From Cyclobacterium sp. SYSU L10401 (lineage in GTDB: Bacteria; Bacteroidota; Bacteroidia; Cytophagales; Cyclobacteriaceae): 64,000 nucleotides of DNA. Both the position numbers and the translations under genes were made by a program. The stretch is from contig NZ_WOFO01000003.1 in assembly GCF_010993705.1 (NCBI RefSeq), forward strand, positions 641,733 to 705,732, in the 5' to 3' direction. The notes beneath the pieces are model-generated. The model was not told the DNA's origin, searched no databases, and saw nothing but the letters and a program-made list of their open reading frames with translations. Below, one piece after another: positions 37,340-46,097 of this stretch; the stretch's first letter is position 1, and the number at the start of each line of letters is the position of its first letter.

Positions 37340-37888
37340 ATGGTTCCATTAATTGATGTTAAACTTTTAGAAATGATCAATGATCCCCAAACCCGGGATC
37401 AGGGCTTCAGAATTTTAATAGAGACCTATCAAAAAAGGGTATATGGCATGGTGAGAAAAATGGTCATCATCCATGATGATGCCAATGATGTGGTACAGAA
37501 CACCTTTATCAAAGCATTCAAAAATATTCACCAGTTTAATCATAAATCAACCTTATTTACCTGGATCTACCGGATAGCGGTCAATGAGAGTTTAAATTTC
37601 CTGGAAAAGAAAAAAAAGCGGCGTTTTTTTTCCATGGAAGACCACCAGGAAGTAATGAAAGCCTACGTTGAGGAATCTCCACTGGTAGATGGCAATGAAA
37701 TTCAACGGAAACTACAGCAAGCCATTTTAAAATTGCCAGAAAAGCAGCGACTGGTTTTTAACCTCAGGTATTTTGAAGAGATTCCCTATGAAGATATCAG
37801 TAAAATGACGGATACAAGTGTAGGTGGCCTCAAGGCGAGTTACCACCATGCCGTAAAGAAAATTGAAGAAATTCTGAAGCGGGAATAA
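37340..37888 (+). CDS. RNA polymerase sigma factor, ECF/sigma-70 family
   Basis: The 182-residue protein contains region 2 (DDANDVVQNTFIKAFKNIHQF, FTWIYRIAVNESLNFLEKKKK; about 20-100) and region 4 (LPEKQRLVFNLRYFEEIPYEDISKM; about 125-180) and no region 1 or 3, so it is an ECF sigma factor. It directs RNA polymerase to a stress or envelope regulon. The next two genes appear to encode its membrane regulator and a periplasmic sensor; the three read as one transcript with 34 bp and 1 bp between them. Confidence 0.92.
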   Translation: MVPLIDVKLLEMINDPQTRDQGFRILIETYQKRVYGMVRKMVIIHDDANDVVQNTFIKAFKNIHQFNHKSTLFTWIYRIAVNESLNFLEKKKKRRFFSMEDHQEVMKAYVEESPLVDGNEIQRKLQQAILKLPEKQRLVFNLRYFEEIPYEDISKMTDTSVGGLKASYHHAVKKIEEILKRE

Positions 37889-37922
37889 ACCTTCCCGCAA
37901 TAAAACTGTCTAAAAGACGAAT

Positions 37923-38294
37923 ATGAATAAATTTCCTAAAGAAAATATATTTAAGGCTCCGGACAATTACTTTGAAAATCTGCCGGATACCATCCTAAAT
38001 AGGCGGAAGCAGCAGATCAAACGCTATTATATCAGTGGAATAGCAGCTACTGCTGTATTGCTGATTGGATTCCTGATGCTGGCCATTGACTTTACGACCA
38101 TGGAGGAGGTGGATCTTCAGGCTGAAATCAATGAAGATATAGAGTATTACATCGTTACGGGAATCTGGGATGATGAGGAAATATTGCTTTTGGCAGATCA
38201 TCCAAATGATATTTTGGATCTCATAGCAGAGGAAGAATGGAGCCATCAGGTATGGGATGAAGAAGAATTATATCACAATGAAATCTGGTATTGA
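37923..38294 (+). CDS. Small membrane protein, possible anti-sigma factor
   Basis: The 123-residue protein has a cytoplasmic N-terminus (1-35; starts MNKFPKENIFKAPDNYFENLP), one membrane segment (about 37-57, GIAATAVLLIGFLMLAI) and a very acidic C-terminal part with repeated Glu/Asp and Trp. It has no zinc HxxxCxxC anti-sigma motif. The position directly after an ECF sigma gene and before a Spy-like gene, and the topology, suggest it holds or modulates the sigma factor. This is inference from context; the family is not one I can name. Confidence 0.6.
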   Translation: MNKFPKENIFKAPDNYFENLPDTILNRRKQQIKRYYISGIAATAVLLIGFLMLAIDFTTMEEVDLQAEINEDIEYYIVTGIWDDEEILLLADHPNDILDLIAEEEWSHQVWDEEELYHNEIWY

Positions 38295-38295
38295 T

Positions 38296-38751
38296 ATGAA
38301 AAATTTAATCATGGTCTGGCTCATGATGGGAATCACCCTCACAGCCTTCGGACAAAGGGATCGGAATATTGACCGGGAAAAACTCGATGCCGCTAAGGTA
38401 GGTTTTATAACCAACAGGCTTTCGCTTACCCCCGAACAGGCAGAGAAATTCTGGCCTCTCTTTAATGAACACGAGGAAAACAGGATGTCCATGATGAGGG
38501 AAATGCGTAGTATTTCCCGGAAGAGCGAAGCTGAAATCAGCAATGAGGAGGCCAGAGAATTGATAAAAAGCAGGTTTGAAATTCAAATGAAATTATTAAA
38601 TGCTGAAAAAGCGTTTCTTGAAAAAATTTCAGAGACCCTATCTCCGGTGCAGGCGTTGAGGTTAAATGAAGTGAACCGGGATTTTACCCGACATATCTAT
38701 AGAATGCAAAGAAGGGATCGGGATTCAAGAAATCAGGAAAACCAGGAATGA
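38296..38751 (+). CDS. Spy/CpxP-like periplasmic protein
   Basis: The start is taken at ATG 38296, one base after the previous stop, because it begins a signal peptide (MKNLIMVWLMMGITLTAFG/Q); an in-frame ATG at 38257 overlaps the upstream gene. The mature ~130 residues are charged and helical, with the LTPEQAEKFWPLFNEHEENR and LSPVQALRLNEV segments that resemble the LTxxQ motifs of Spy, CpxP and heavy-metal sensors. Such proteins chaperone or sense damaged envelope proteins; here it is probably the sensor or an effector of the sigma cluster. Confidence 0.7.
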   Translation: MKNLIMVWLMMGITLTAFGQRDRNIDREKLDAAKVGFITNRLSLTPEQAEKFWPLFNEHEENRMSMMREMRSISRKSEAEISNEEARELIKSRFEIQMKLLNAEKAFLEKISETLSPVQALRLNEVNRDFTRHIYRMQRRDRDSRNQENQE

Positions 38752-38863
38752 GGGCCAGTTAGGGAAACAGGTTTTCTGCCAGATCTTTTTGAATTGATTC
38801 CAATTACTTGTCTTAAGTCAGTTTTTTTGATTTATAAACCTCAATTTTTTGTTAATTTGTGGC

Positions 38864-40183
38864 ATGCAGCAAGCCATAACTTTATTTTCCCTGAATACCA
38901 TCATCAAGGAATGCCTGGACAAGCAGCTCTCCCCCACTTATTGGGTCATTGCAGAAATTGGTGAGATAAGAGAAGCTGTACGAGGGCATGCCTATCTGGA
39001 CCTGGTGGAGAAGACAGATGGGGAGATTCGGGCGAAGATGAGAGGTAATATTTGGGCCTACAGCTATCAGGCCATAAAAAGGAAGTTTCAGGGCACCACC
39101 GGCCAGCCGCTTAAAAGCGGCATGAATATCCTGGCTTTGGTCAATGTGCAGTTCCATGAACTCTATGGCATCAGCCTGGTCATCAAGGATATTGACCCAA
39201 ATTTTACGCTTGGAGAAAGGGCAAGAAGAAGACAGGAAATCATTGAACGCTTACAATCAGAGGGATTATTAGAGCTCAACAGACAGTTTGTCCTTCCTGC
39301 CGTAAGCCAGAAAATTGCCGTCATCAGTTCGGTTACAGCTGCCGGATATGGAGACTTTATCAACCAATTGGATCAAAATCCATATGGATATAAGGTTCAT
39401 TATCAGCTGTATCAGGCAGCCATGCAGGGAAAATCAGCTGCCGCTGAAATCATTGATGCCATCCAACAGATCGAAGAAACCGCTCCCGGATTTGACCTGA
39501 TAGTGTTGATAAGGGGTGGTGGAGCGCAAACAGACCTGGATTGCTTTGATGACTATGACCTGGCTAAAGCTATTGCCAATGCTGCCCTCCCCATAGTAAC
39601 CGGTATCGGACATGAAAGGGATGAATCTATTGCAGATCTGGTAGCCCATACCCAGCTCAAAACCCCCACAGCAGTGGCCAGCTTTATTTTATCCGGATTT
39701 CGTGAATTCGAAGATAACCTCCAACACAGTTTGATCCGAATAGAAAGATGGGTCCAAAGCAGGATCAAGCAGGAATCAGAGGGCATTATGGATCAAACCC
39801 ATTTATTAAAGAACCTTTTTCAGGGCAAAATCAATGAGAAAATGCTTTTTTTGGATCGCATATCCCAACAATCCATGCGCTCGGCACTGCATAAAATAGA
39901 AAAAGATACCATCAAGGTAAACAATAATGGAAAATACCTCCATAAAGCGGCTTTGACCTGCATAAGTAAAGCCGCTGATAAGTTGAATCAACTTGAAAAG
40001 ACCCTGGAGCGTTTAAATCCAGAATACCTCTTATCCAGAGGCTATACCAAAACCGAAAAGGATGGGATGCCTATTCATAGTCAGGAACTGCAGGCAGGAG
40101 ATGAGCTGGTAACATTCAGCCAAAAACGAAAAATCACATCAATTATCAAAAAATTGGAGCAAAATGAAGAAAAACGCAGGTGA
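38864..40183 (+). CDS. xseA: Exodeoxyribonuclease VII large subunit
   Basis: From the ATG at 38864 the protein has 439 residues: an N-terminal OB-fold (tRNA_anti, about 15-110; YWVIAEIGEIREAVRGHAYLDL) and the XseA catalytic region (KIAVISSVTAAGYGDFINQL, DLIVLIRGGGAQTDLDCFDDYDLAKAI, PIVTGIGHERDESIADLVAH), followed by a coiled-coil region to which XseB binds. Exo VII degrades single-stranded DNA from both ends. The 3' end overlaps xseB by 20 bases. Confidence 0.95.
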   Translation: MQQAITLFSLNTIIKECLDKQLSPTYWVIAEIGEIREAVRGHAYLDLVEKTDGEIRAKMRGNIWAYSYQAIKRKFQGTTGQPLKSGMNILALVNVQFHELYGISLVIKDIDPNFTLGERARRRQEIIERLQSEGLLELNRQFVLPAVSQKIAVISSVTAAGYGDFINQLDQNPYGYKVHYQLYQAAMQGKSAAAEIIDAIQQIEETAPGFDLIVLIRGGGAQTDLDCFDDYDLAKAIANAALPIVTGIGHERDESIADLVAHTQLKTPTAVASFILSGFREFEDNLQHSLIRIERWVQSRIKQESEGIMDQTHLLKNLFQGKINEKMLFLDRISQQSMRSALHKIEKDTIKVNNNGKYLHKAALTCISKAADKLNQLEKTLERLNPEYLLSRGYTKTEKDGMPIHSQELQAGDELVTFSQKRKITSIIKKLEQNEEKRR

Positions 40184-40367
40184 ACCAGGATACGATGAAG
40201 CCTTAAAAAAATTGGAATTGATCGTCAGCAAACTGGAAGAAGAAGACCAGGGGATGGATGAACTTACCCAATTGGTAAAAGAAGCCAGCGAGTTGGTAAA
40301 AGTCTGTAAAAAGAAACTAAAGATGACTGAAGAGGAAATCAAAAAGGCATTTTTGGAAGAGGACTGA
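40164..40367 (+). CDS. xseB: Exodeoxyribonuclease VII small subunit
   Basis: The 67-residue helical protein has the XseB pattern YDEALKKLELIVSKLEEED near the start and LVKEASELVKVCKKKL later. It binds the coiled coil of XseA to form active exonuclease VII. Overlaps xseA, indicating translational coupling. Confidence 0.93.
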   Translation: MKKNAGEPGYDEALKKLELIVSKLEEEDQGMDELTQLVKEASELVKVCKKKLKMTEEEIKKAFLEED

Positions 40368-40450
40368 ACAATTGTCCCACCATAGAAATAAAATCTGTAA
40401 AACATTGGCCTAAATTCAATATCCAATCAGGTTATTTTAGGCAAAAACTG

Positions 40451-40458
40451 TACATTTG
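40451..40458 (+). promoter_or_regulatory. Likely -7 box of the ligA promoter
   Basis: TACATTTG fits TAnnTTTG, 26 bases before the ligA start; no clear -33 TTTG at the standard spacing. Confidence 0.4.
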
Positions 40459-40483
40459 AAAATAGATATTTGATCTTTTTTTA

Positions 40484-42952
40484 ATGAATAAACCTAGCAG
40501 GGAAGAAGCAGAAAAACGGATAGTAGCATTGACGGAATCCATCAACTATCACAATCACCTGTACTATCAGGAAGATCGGTCTATTATCAGTGATTTTGAA
40601 TTTGATCAGCTTTTGGAAGAGCTGATTGCTTTGGAAAACCATTACCCGGAACTTAAGAAAGCCGACAGTCCATCGCAACGGGTTGGAGGTAGCATTACCA
40701 AAAATTTTGAAACGGCCACACATGCCGTGCGGATGCTTTCCCTGGGCAATACCTATTCCAAAGAGGAGCTGATGGCATTCGACGAACGGGTAGCCAAAGG
40801 TCTGGGGCACAGGGATTATGAATATTTTTGCGAATTAAAATTCGACGGGGTGGCCATTAGTATGGTCTACCAACAAGGTGAACTCATCCGTGCAGTCACC
40901 AGGGGGGATGGCTATAAGGGTGACGTGGTGACTGAAAATGTCAAAACTATCCGTACCGTTCCCTTAAGCATTCAGGCAAAAGAAGGGCTTCCGCCCTATT
41001 TGGAGGTACGTGGAGAAATTTTTTTACCTAAAAGTGGCTTCGAAAAAATAAATCAAGTCAGAAAGAGCAAGGGAGAAAACCTGCTGGCCAACCCAAGAAA
41101 TGCTGCTTCCGGGACCTTAAAAATGCAGGATTCCGCCGTTGTAGCTAAAAGGAAATTGAACTGTTACGTCTATCAATTGATAGCAGATGACCTGTCCCTG
41201 TCTAAACAAGATGAAGCCATTGAAAAGCTCAGGCAATGGGGCTTCAATGTCTCCCCTACTTACCGGAATTGCCAAAACCTGGACGAGGTATTGGCCTACA
41301 TCGATGAATGGAGGGACAAAAGACAGGATTTACCCGTAGAAACTGATGGCGTGGTGCTCAAGGTAAACGATTACCGGCAGCAGGAAGAGTTGGGATTTAC
41401 TGCCAAAATCCCCAGGTGGGCCATTGCCTATAAATACCAGGCTGAAAGTGCGGCGGCAACTTTACTCTCCATAACCTACCAGGTTGGTAGAACGGGAGCC
41501 ATTACCCCGGTGGCCAACCTTTCTCCGGTTTCTCTGGCAGGGACCACCGTAAAAAGGGCTTCCCTGCACAATGCCAATGAAATTGAAAGGCTGGATTTGC
41601 ATGAAGGAGATACGGTGCTGGTCGAAAAGGGAGGGGAAATCATTCCAAAAATTACCCAGGTAGTAAGCGAGCGCAGAAATAGAAACAGTAAACCAATAGC
41701 CTATATTGATACCTGTCCGGAATGTGGTACACTCCTGGAACGAAAAGAGGGCGAAGCCAAGCACTTTTGCCCAAATGAAGCCGGTTGCCCGCCCCAGGTA
41801 TTGGGAAGGATAGAACATTTTGTTTCTAAAAGGGCCATGGACATCGACTCCCTGGGCACGGAAAGGCTACGTGCCCTGGTACAACAAGGTTATGTAAAGG
41901 ACCCCGCCGACCTCTATAGCTTACCTGAAAAAAGAGACGATTTATTGGGCTTGGAAATTTCTGATGATCAATACACCAAAAACAGTGATGGATACCTATA
42001 CGTAAGCCTTAAAAAATGCCTGTACGCACTTACTCATCAAGTCACCTTAAAAGAGATTGAAGAATTTTTGCAGTTTCACGAAACAGCAGAGCAAAGTGAA
42101 AAAATCGCTCTTTTTTTGGATACCCATCAAAAAACGGGGAAAAAAACCAATGAAAGTGAGCGATGGCTTTCAAGGCTACTTGAAATGATCCAAAAGCAAA
42201 CCCTGGACCATGTAGATGATTTTGTGCCAGTCGCTTATGTCCTGGCTGTACTCCTGCCGGAGGCTGGTGCCAGTGTAGAGGATTTGTTGAAGCTTTCCAA
42301 AAACAAAAGTAGCCTTCATGACCTGATCATTCATGGAGGCCTGGAGGTTCCAGAGCAGGCAAAAGATCAAATCAATAAACTCAAGGGAAGTACCTTTCAG
42401 GAGGGTGTGATTAAAAATATGATGGAAGGCATTCAACATTCCCTATCCCAACCGTTTCCAAAGGTTTTGTTTGCTTTGGGTATTAGAAATATTGGTGAAA
42501 ATACCGCCATTTTATTGGCCAGGCATTTTAAAAATATTGATGAGCTTGAAAATGCAACAGACGATACACTTTTGCAAATCAATGGTGTAGGTGAAACCCT
42601 GGTTCATAGCATCAGGTCATTTTTTGCCCTTGAAAAAAACAAGTCGATCATCCATCGTTTGAAAGAAAAGGGGCTCCATTTTGAATTATTTGAGGAGGAA
42701 ATAAAGCAGGAAAGCGATAAACTGGCAGGCAAAAGGATACTTGCATCCGGAAAATTAAACCATTTCAAACGGGATGAAATCATTGATTTCATTGAATCCC
42801 ATGGCGGAACCTACAGTAAATCAGTATCAAAAAATCTGGACTTCATCATTGAAGGAGAAGATATGGGGCCAAGCAAGAAAGAAAAAGCAGTGAATTTAGG
42901 CATTCCTTTGATTACCGAGGAAGAATTCCTTAAGATGTGTTCAACCAAATAG
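40484..42952 (+). CDS. ligA: NAD-dependent DNA ligase with a large internal insertion
   Basis: All LigA parts are present: domain Ia (NYHNHLYYQEDRSIISDFEFD), the nucleotidyltransferase core with catalytic Lys119 (CELKFDGVA), OB fold, four zinc Cys (CPECG ... CPNEAGC, about 411-434), HhH repeats and a C-terminal BRCT domain (about 740-822). It seals nicks in replication and repair. At 822 residues it is about 150 longer than usual. The extra part lies between DLLGLE (about 486) and PKVLFALGIRNIGE (about 657), where most ligases have about 24 residues; it is helical and charged and I do not recognise it. The frame is continuous across it. Confidence 0.95.
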   Translation: MNKPSREEAEKRIVALTESINYHNHLYYQEDRSIISDFEFDQLLEELIALENHYPELKKADSPSQRVGGSITKNFETATHAVRMLSLGNTYSKEELMAFDERVAKGLGHRDYEYFCELKFDGVAISMVYQQGELIRAVTRGDGYKGDVVTENVKTIRTVPLSIQAKEGLPPYLEVRGEIFLPKSGFEKINQVRKSKGENLLANPRNAASGTLKMQDSAVVAKRKLNCYVYQLIADDLSLSKQDEAIEKLRQWGFNVSPTYRNCQNLDEVLAYIDEWRDKRQDLPVETDGVVLKVNDYRQQEELGFTAKIPRWAIAYKYQAESAAATLLSITYQVGRTGAITPVANLSPVSLAGTTVKRASLHNANEIERLDLHEGDTVLVEKGGEIIPKITQVVSERRNRNSKPIAYIDTCPECGTLLERKEGEAKHFCPNEAGCPPQVLGRIEHFVSKRAMDIDSLGTERLRALVQQGYVKDPADLYSLPEKRDDLLGLEISDDQYTKNSDGYLYVSLKKCLYALTHQVTLKEIEEFLQFHETAEQSEKIALFLDTHQKTGKKTNESERWLSRLLEMIQKQTLDHVDDFVPVAYVLAVLLPEAGASVEDLLKLSKNKSSLHDLIIHGGLEVPEQAKDQINKLKGSTFQEGVIKNMMEGIQHSLSQPFPKVLFALGIRNIGENTAILLARHFKNIDELENATDDTLLQINGVGETLVHSIRSFFALEKNKSIIHRLKEKGLHFELFEEEIKQESDKLAGKRILASGKLNHFKRDEIIDFIESHGGTYSKSVSKNLDFIIEGEDMGPSKKEKAVNLGIPLITEEEFLKMCSTK

Positions 42953-42971
42953 ATTTATAAAAAGACCGACC

Positions 42972-43466
42972 ATGAAATGGATAAGGGAATATTTTGTGAA
43001 AAATGCTTTGGAGAAGCCAAAGAAAAAGAAGGCCCAAAAGTCCATCTTCCTGCATATAGAGAACATTAAAACAATTGGGCTGTTAGCCAACAACAAAGAA
43101 GAGATTGAAAAATTAACGGAAGTGATTCATGATCACCTGAACAAAGACATCAAGGTGGTGGGAAATTATTATGATGAAAAATCTGAGGATGAACAGGCAT
43201 TTTCCTATAAAGATTTTACTTTATTTGGTAAACCAGGAGAAAAACTGAATCAATTACTTTCCCTTAAACCAGATTTGATTATTTTTACTTCTGAGAAACT
43301 GAATTATTTTACCCTCTATCTGCTACAGCTACAATCAGCATCATATAGTATGGGGTTCTTCAGTGATGAGTTAAAGCCCTATTTGGACCTGATGTTAAAT
43401 AAGGAGGAAAAAGATATCCAATCAGGTACGGCATTATTGATAAAATATTTAAAGCAGATCAATTAA
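42972..43466 (+). CDS. DUF6913-like hypothetical protein
   Basis: The 164-residue protein starts with a basic segment (PKKKKAQKS) and then an alpha/beta pattern including IGLLANNKEEIEKL, DFTLFGKPGEKLNQLL, PDLIIFTSEKLNYFTLYLLQL and a closing amphipathic part. It resembles the DUF6913 proteins of Bacteroidota, which lack a known function. It lies 19 bases after ligA and 4 before dapA, so it is probably co-transcribed with both. No signal peptide or membrane segment. Confidence 0.7.
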   Translation: MKWIREYFVKNALEKPKKKKAQKSIFLHIENIKTIGLLANNKEEIEKLTEVIHDHLNKDIKVVGNYYDEKSEDEQAFSYKDFTLFGKPGEKLNQLLSLKPDLIIFTSEKLNYFTLYLLQLQSASYSMGFFSDELKPYLDLMLNKEEKDIQSGTALLIKYLKQIN

Positions 43467-43470
43467 TACA

Positions 43471-44364
43471 ATGGAAAAATTTAAAGGTACCGGTGTAGCA
43501 TTGGTAACGCCTTTTAATGAAGACGGATCTATCGACTTCCCGGCTTTGGAAAAGGTCATTGAGCATGTGATTCACGGCAATGTGGATTACCTGGTAGTTC
43601 AGGGTACCACGGGAGAATCTGCTACTTTATCCGGAACTGAAAAAAAGCAAGTGCTGGCATTCACCAGAAAAATTAATCGATCCAGACTTCCTATCGTATA
43701 CGGGCTTGGAGGAAATAACACCCAATCGGTCCTGGATGAAATGGATTCCATCGATTTTTCGGAAATAGATGCCATACTATCGGTAAGCCCTTACTACAAC
43801 AAACCCAGTCAGGAAGGTATCGTGGCCCATTACCGGGCCATAGCGGATCGCTGTCCAGTACCGGTGATTCTCTATAATGTACCCGGAAGAACCGCCTCGA
43901 ATTTAACCTTCCAAACCAGTCTTCAACTTGCCCAACACCCCAATATAATTGGTGTAAAAGAGGCAAGTGGAAACCTGGAGCAATGCATGCGGATAGCAAA
44001 GGATAAACCTGAAGACTTTTTATTGATTTCGGGTGATGACATGATCACTACCTTTATGCGCAGCATAGGAGCTGAAGGAGTCATATCAGTAATGGCCAAT
44101 GCCTACCCTGAAATCATGGGATCCATCATTCATGGCAATGCCACCTATTCCAAAAAAGGAACCTTTAGCCTTCTGGATATAAACCCCTTAATGTATGAGG
44201 AAAGTAATCCGGTAGGCGTGAAATGTTTGATGCACCATCTGGGTATCTGTGAGGAACATGTGCGGTTACCGCTGTTAAAAGCTTCTCCGGATTTAAGCCG
44301 CAGAATTAAAATGGCCGCAGAAAAAGTCAATACCAAACAATTTTATTCTCCGCATTTGGAGTAA
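43471..44364 (+). CDS. dapA: 4-hydroxy-tetrahydrodipicolinate synthase
   Basis: The 297-residue TIM-barrel aldolase shows the DapA signature GTTGESATL, the Tyr motif LYNVPGRT and the Schiff-base lysine in GVKEASGN. It condenses pyruvate with aspartate semialdehyde, the first committed step of lysine and diaminopimelate synthesis. Length and start are normal. Terminator follows directly. Confidence 0.96.
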   Translation: MEKFKGTGVALVTPFNEDGSIDFPALEKVIEHVIHGNVDYLVVQGTTGESATLSGTEKKQVLAFTRKINRSRLPIVYGLGGNNTQSVLDEMDSIDFSEIDAILSVSPYYNKPSQEGIVAHYRAIADRCPVPVILYNVPGRTASNLTFQTSLQLAQHPNIIGVKEASGNLEQCMRIAKDKPEDFLLISGDDMITTFMRSIGAEGVISVMANAYPEIMGSIIHGNATYSKKGTFSLLDINPLMYEESNPVGVKCLMHHLGICEEHVRLPLLKASPDLSRRIKMAAEKVNTKQFYSPHLE

Positions 44365-44370
44365 AAAAAA

Positions 44371-44401
44371 GAGGGCTATAAAAATATAGCCCTCTTTTTT
44401 T
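44371..44401. terminator. Terminator between dapA and the histone H1-like gene (probably bidirectional)
   Basis: Stem GAGGGCTATA/TATAGCCCTC with an AAAA loop, flanked by A8 on the left and T7 on the right, so it can act in both directions for the two convergent genes. Confidence 0.95.
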
Positions 44402-44410
44402 ATTTAAAAC

Positions 44411-44584
44411 TTAAGTATTCTTGATGTCTTGAACTTCTTTTCGGATATCCTGAGCCAAATTTTTTAAATCTTGCATGCCCTTTCTCACTCGGGTACCAGC
44501 TGCCTGATTCTTCTTATCGTAGAATTTTTCAAAATCAGCTTCCAGCGACATAATAAGATCCTTGATTTCACTAAATCTGTTCAT
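44411..44584 (-). CDS. Histone H1-like (Hc1-type) small protein
   Basis: A 57-codon gene on the minus strand, ATG at 44584 to TAA at 44411, reads MNRFSEIKDLIMSLEADF, then KKNQAAGTRVRKGMQDL and KNLAQDIRKEVQDIKNT. This is the short Bacteroidota protein related to chlamydial Hc1 (histone H1-like), with the conserved AAGTRVRKGMQ core. These proteins may bind DNA and help compact the nucleoid, but for the short forms this is inferred from the family. It lies convergent to dapA and shares its terminator. Confidence 0.85.
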   Translation of the reverse strand: MNRFSEIKDLIMSLEADFEKFYDKKNQAAGTRVRKGMQDLKNLAQDIRKEVQDIKNT

Positions 44585-44680
44585 AATTAAAAGTTAATTA
44601 AGGTTGATGATGAGATTAATTTTTGATTCAATATAGTTAAAATGTTTATAAATCTACAGTTATTGCCGTTTTTTCTCCAT

Positions 44681-45931
44681 TTATTCTCCAAAAGAAGTGG
44701 CAAGGGCCGTGGTTTTGTAAAACCCACTGCTCAATTTATCCTTGATCGCTTCAAAAGCAGCAATGGTTTCTTCCACGTCTGCCAGGGAATGCACTGCTGT
44801 TGGAATCAATCGCAATATAATCATTCCTTTAGGAATGACAGGATAAATAACCACAGAACAGAAAATATTATAATTTTCTCTCAGGTCCTTACTTAAGGTA
44901 GCTGCCTCTCCTACTGTTCCGTTCAATACTACCGGTGTTACCGGAGAGTTGGTTTTCCCTATGCTAAAACCTTTTTCCTTTAATCCGTTTTGCAAGGCAT
45001 TAACAATCTTCCACAGATTTTCCCTGAATTCCGGCCTGCTTTTCAGCATCTCTAAACGCTTCAATCCACCTTCAACCATAATTAAAGGTAGGGCTTTGGC
45101 AAATATTTGAGAGCGCATGTTATATTTTAGATAATGTATTATTTTTTCATCTCCCGCAATAAATGCACCAATACTGGCCATAGATTTGGCAAAAGTAGAA
45201 AAATAAAGATCCACCTGCTCTTGTACACCTTGTTCTTCACCGCTGCCTGCTCCGGTTTTTCCCATGGTACCAAAACCGTGGGCATCGTCCACTAAAAGCC
45301 TGAATTGGTATTTCTCTTTGAAGGAAACAATTTCCTTAAGCTTCCCCATGTCACCAGTCATCCCGAATACGCCTTCGGTAATCACCAGAATACCTCCTCC
45401 AGTTTCACGGCTAAGCTTGTCTGCTCTAAAAAGCTGCTTTTCAAAGCTTTCCATATCATTGTGGGGAAAAACAAAGCGCTTGCCCATATGCATTCTCAGT
45501 GCATCAATGATACAGGCATGACATTCTCCATCATATACAATCACATCTTTCCGATCGATGAGAGAATCTATCACGCTCATGATACCCTGGTACCCATAAT
45601 TAAGCAAATAGGCCTTTTCCTTCCCTACAAACTCCGCCAGCTCATTTTCCAGTTTTTCATGAAGATCTGTATTTCCAGACATCATTCTTGCTCCCATCGG
45701 ATAAGCTGCCCCCCATTTTCTGGCGGCTTCCTCATCTGCTTTTCTGACTTCAGGGTGGTTTCCCAGACCCAGGTAATTATTGAGACTCCAGGTCAGTACT
45801 TCTTTTCCCATGAACTTCATTCGGGGAGCAATTTCCCCTTCAAGCTTGGGAAACATAAAATAACCTTCTGATATTTCAGAATGCTTTCCTAAGGGGCCCA
45901 GATTTGTATTCAGTTTTTCAAATATATCCAA
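44681..45931 (-). CDS. Alpha-oxoamine synthase, probable serine palmitoyltransferase
   Basis: The 416-residue PLP enzyme has SLNNYLGLGNHPEV, GARMMSGNTDLHEKLE, LVDDAHGFGTMGKTGAG and the PLP lysine in FSTFAKSMASIGAF. The STFAKS(M)ASIG form is closer to serine palmitoyltransferase than to glycine C-acetyltransferase or BioF (usually GT..KA.GG.G). It would condense serine with an acyl-CoA to start sphingolipid synthesis, which Bacteroidota are known to do. The product assignment stays probable. The upstream gap to the biotin carboxylase gene is 166 bases. Confidence 0.85.
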   Translation of the reverse strand: MDIFEKLNTNLGPLGKHSEISEGYFMFPKLEGEIAPRMKFMGKEVLTWSLNNYLGLGNHPEVRKADEEAARKWGAAYPMGARMMSGNTDLHEKLENELAEFVGKEKAYLLNYGYQGIMSVIDSLIDRKDVIVYDGECHACIIDALRMHMGKRFVFPHNDMESFEKQLFRADKLSRETGGGILVITEGVFGMTGDMGKLKEIVSFKEKYQFRLLVDDAHGFGTMGKTGAGSGEEQGVQEQVDLYFSTFAKSMASIGAFIAGDEKIIHYLKYNMRSQIFAKALPLIMVEGGLKRLEMLKSRPEFRENLWKIVNALQNGLKEKGFSIGKTNSPVTPVVLNGTVGEAATLSKDLRENYNIFCSVVIYPVIPKGMIILRLIPTAVHSLADVEETIAAFEAIKDKLSSGFYKTTALATSFGE

Positions 45932-46097
45932 CTTGTAACTACTTTACTGTATAACAAATATCTTTTAGATCGATTATTTAAACCCTCAAAAGTAATGTTT
46001 TTAAGTGGTATCCCCAAAATTAAAGGGACTTTTGGTAAATCCTTTCTTTTATAGAACAGATTTGCTTATTTCGTAATGAACCATAAAAACCGGGACT

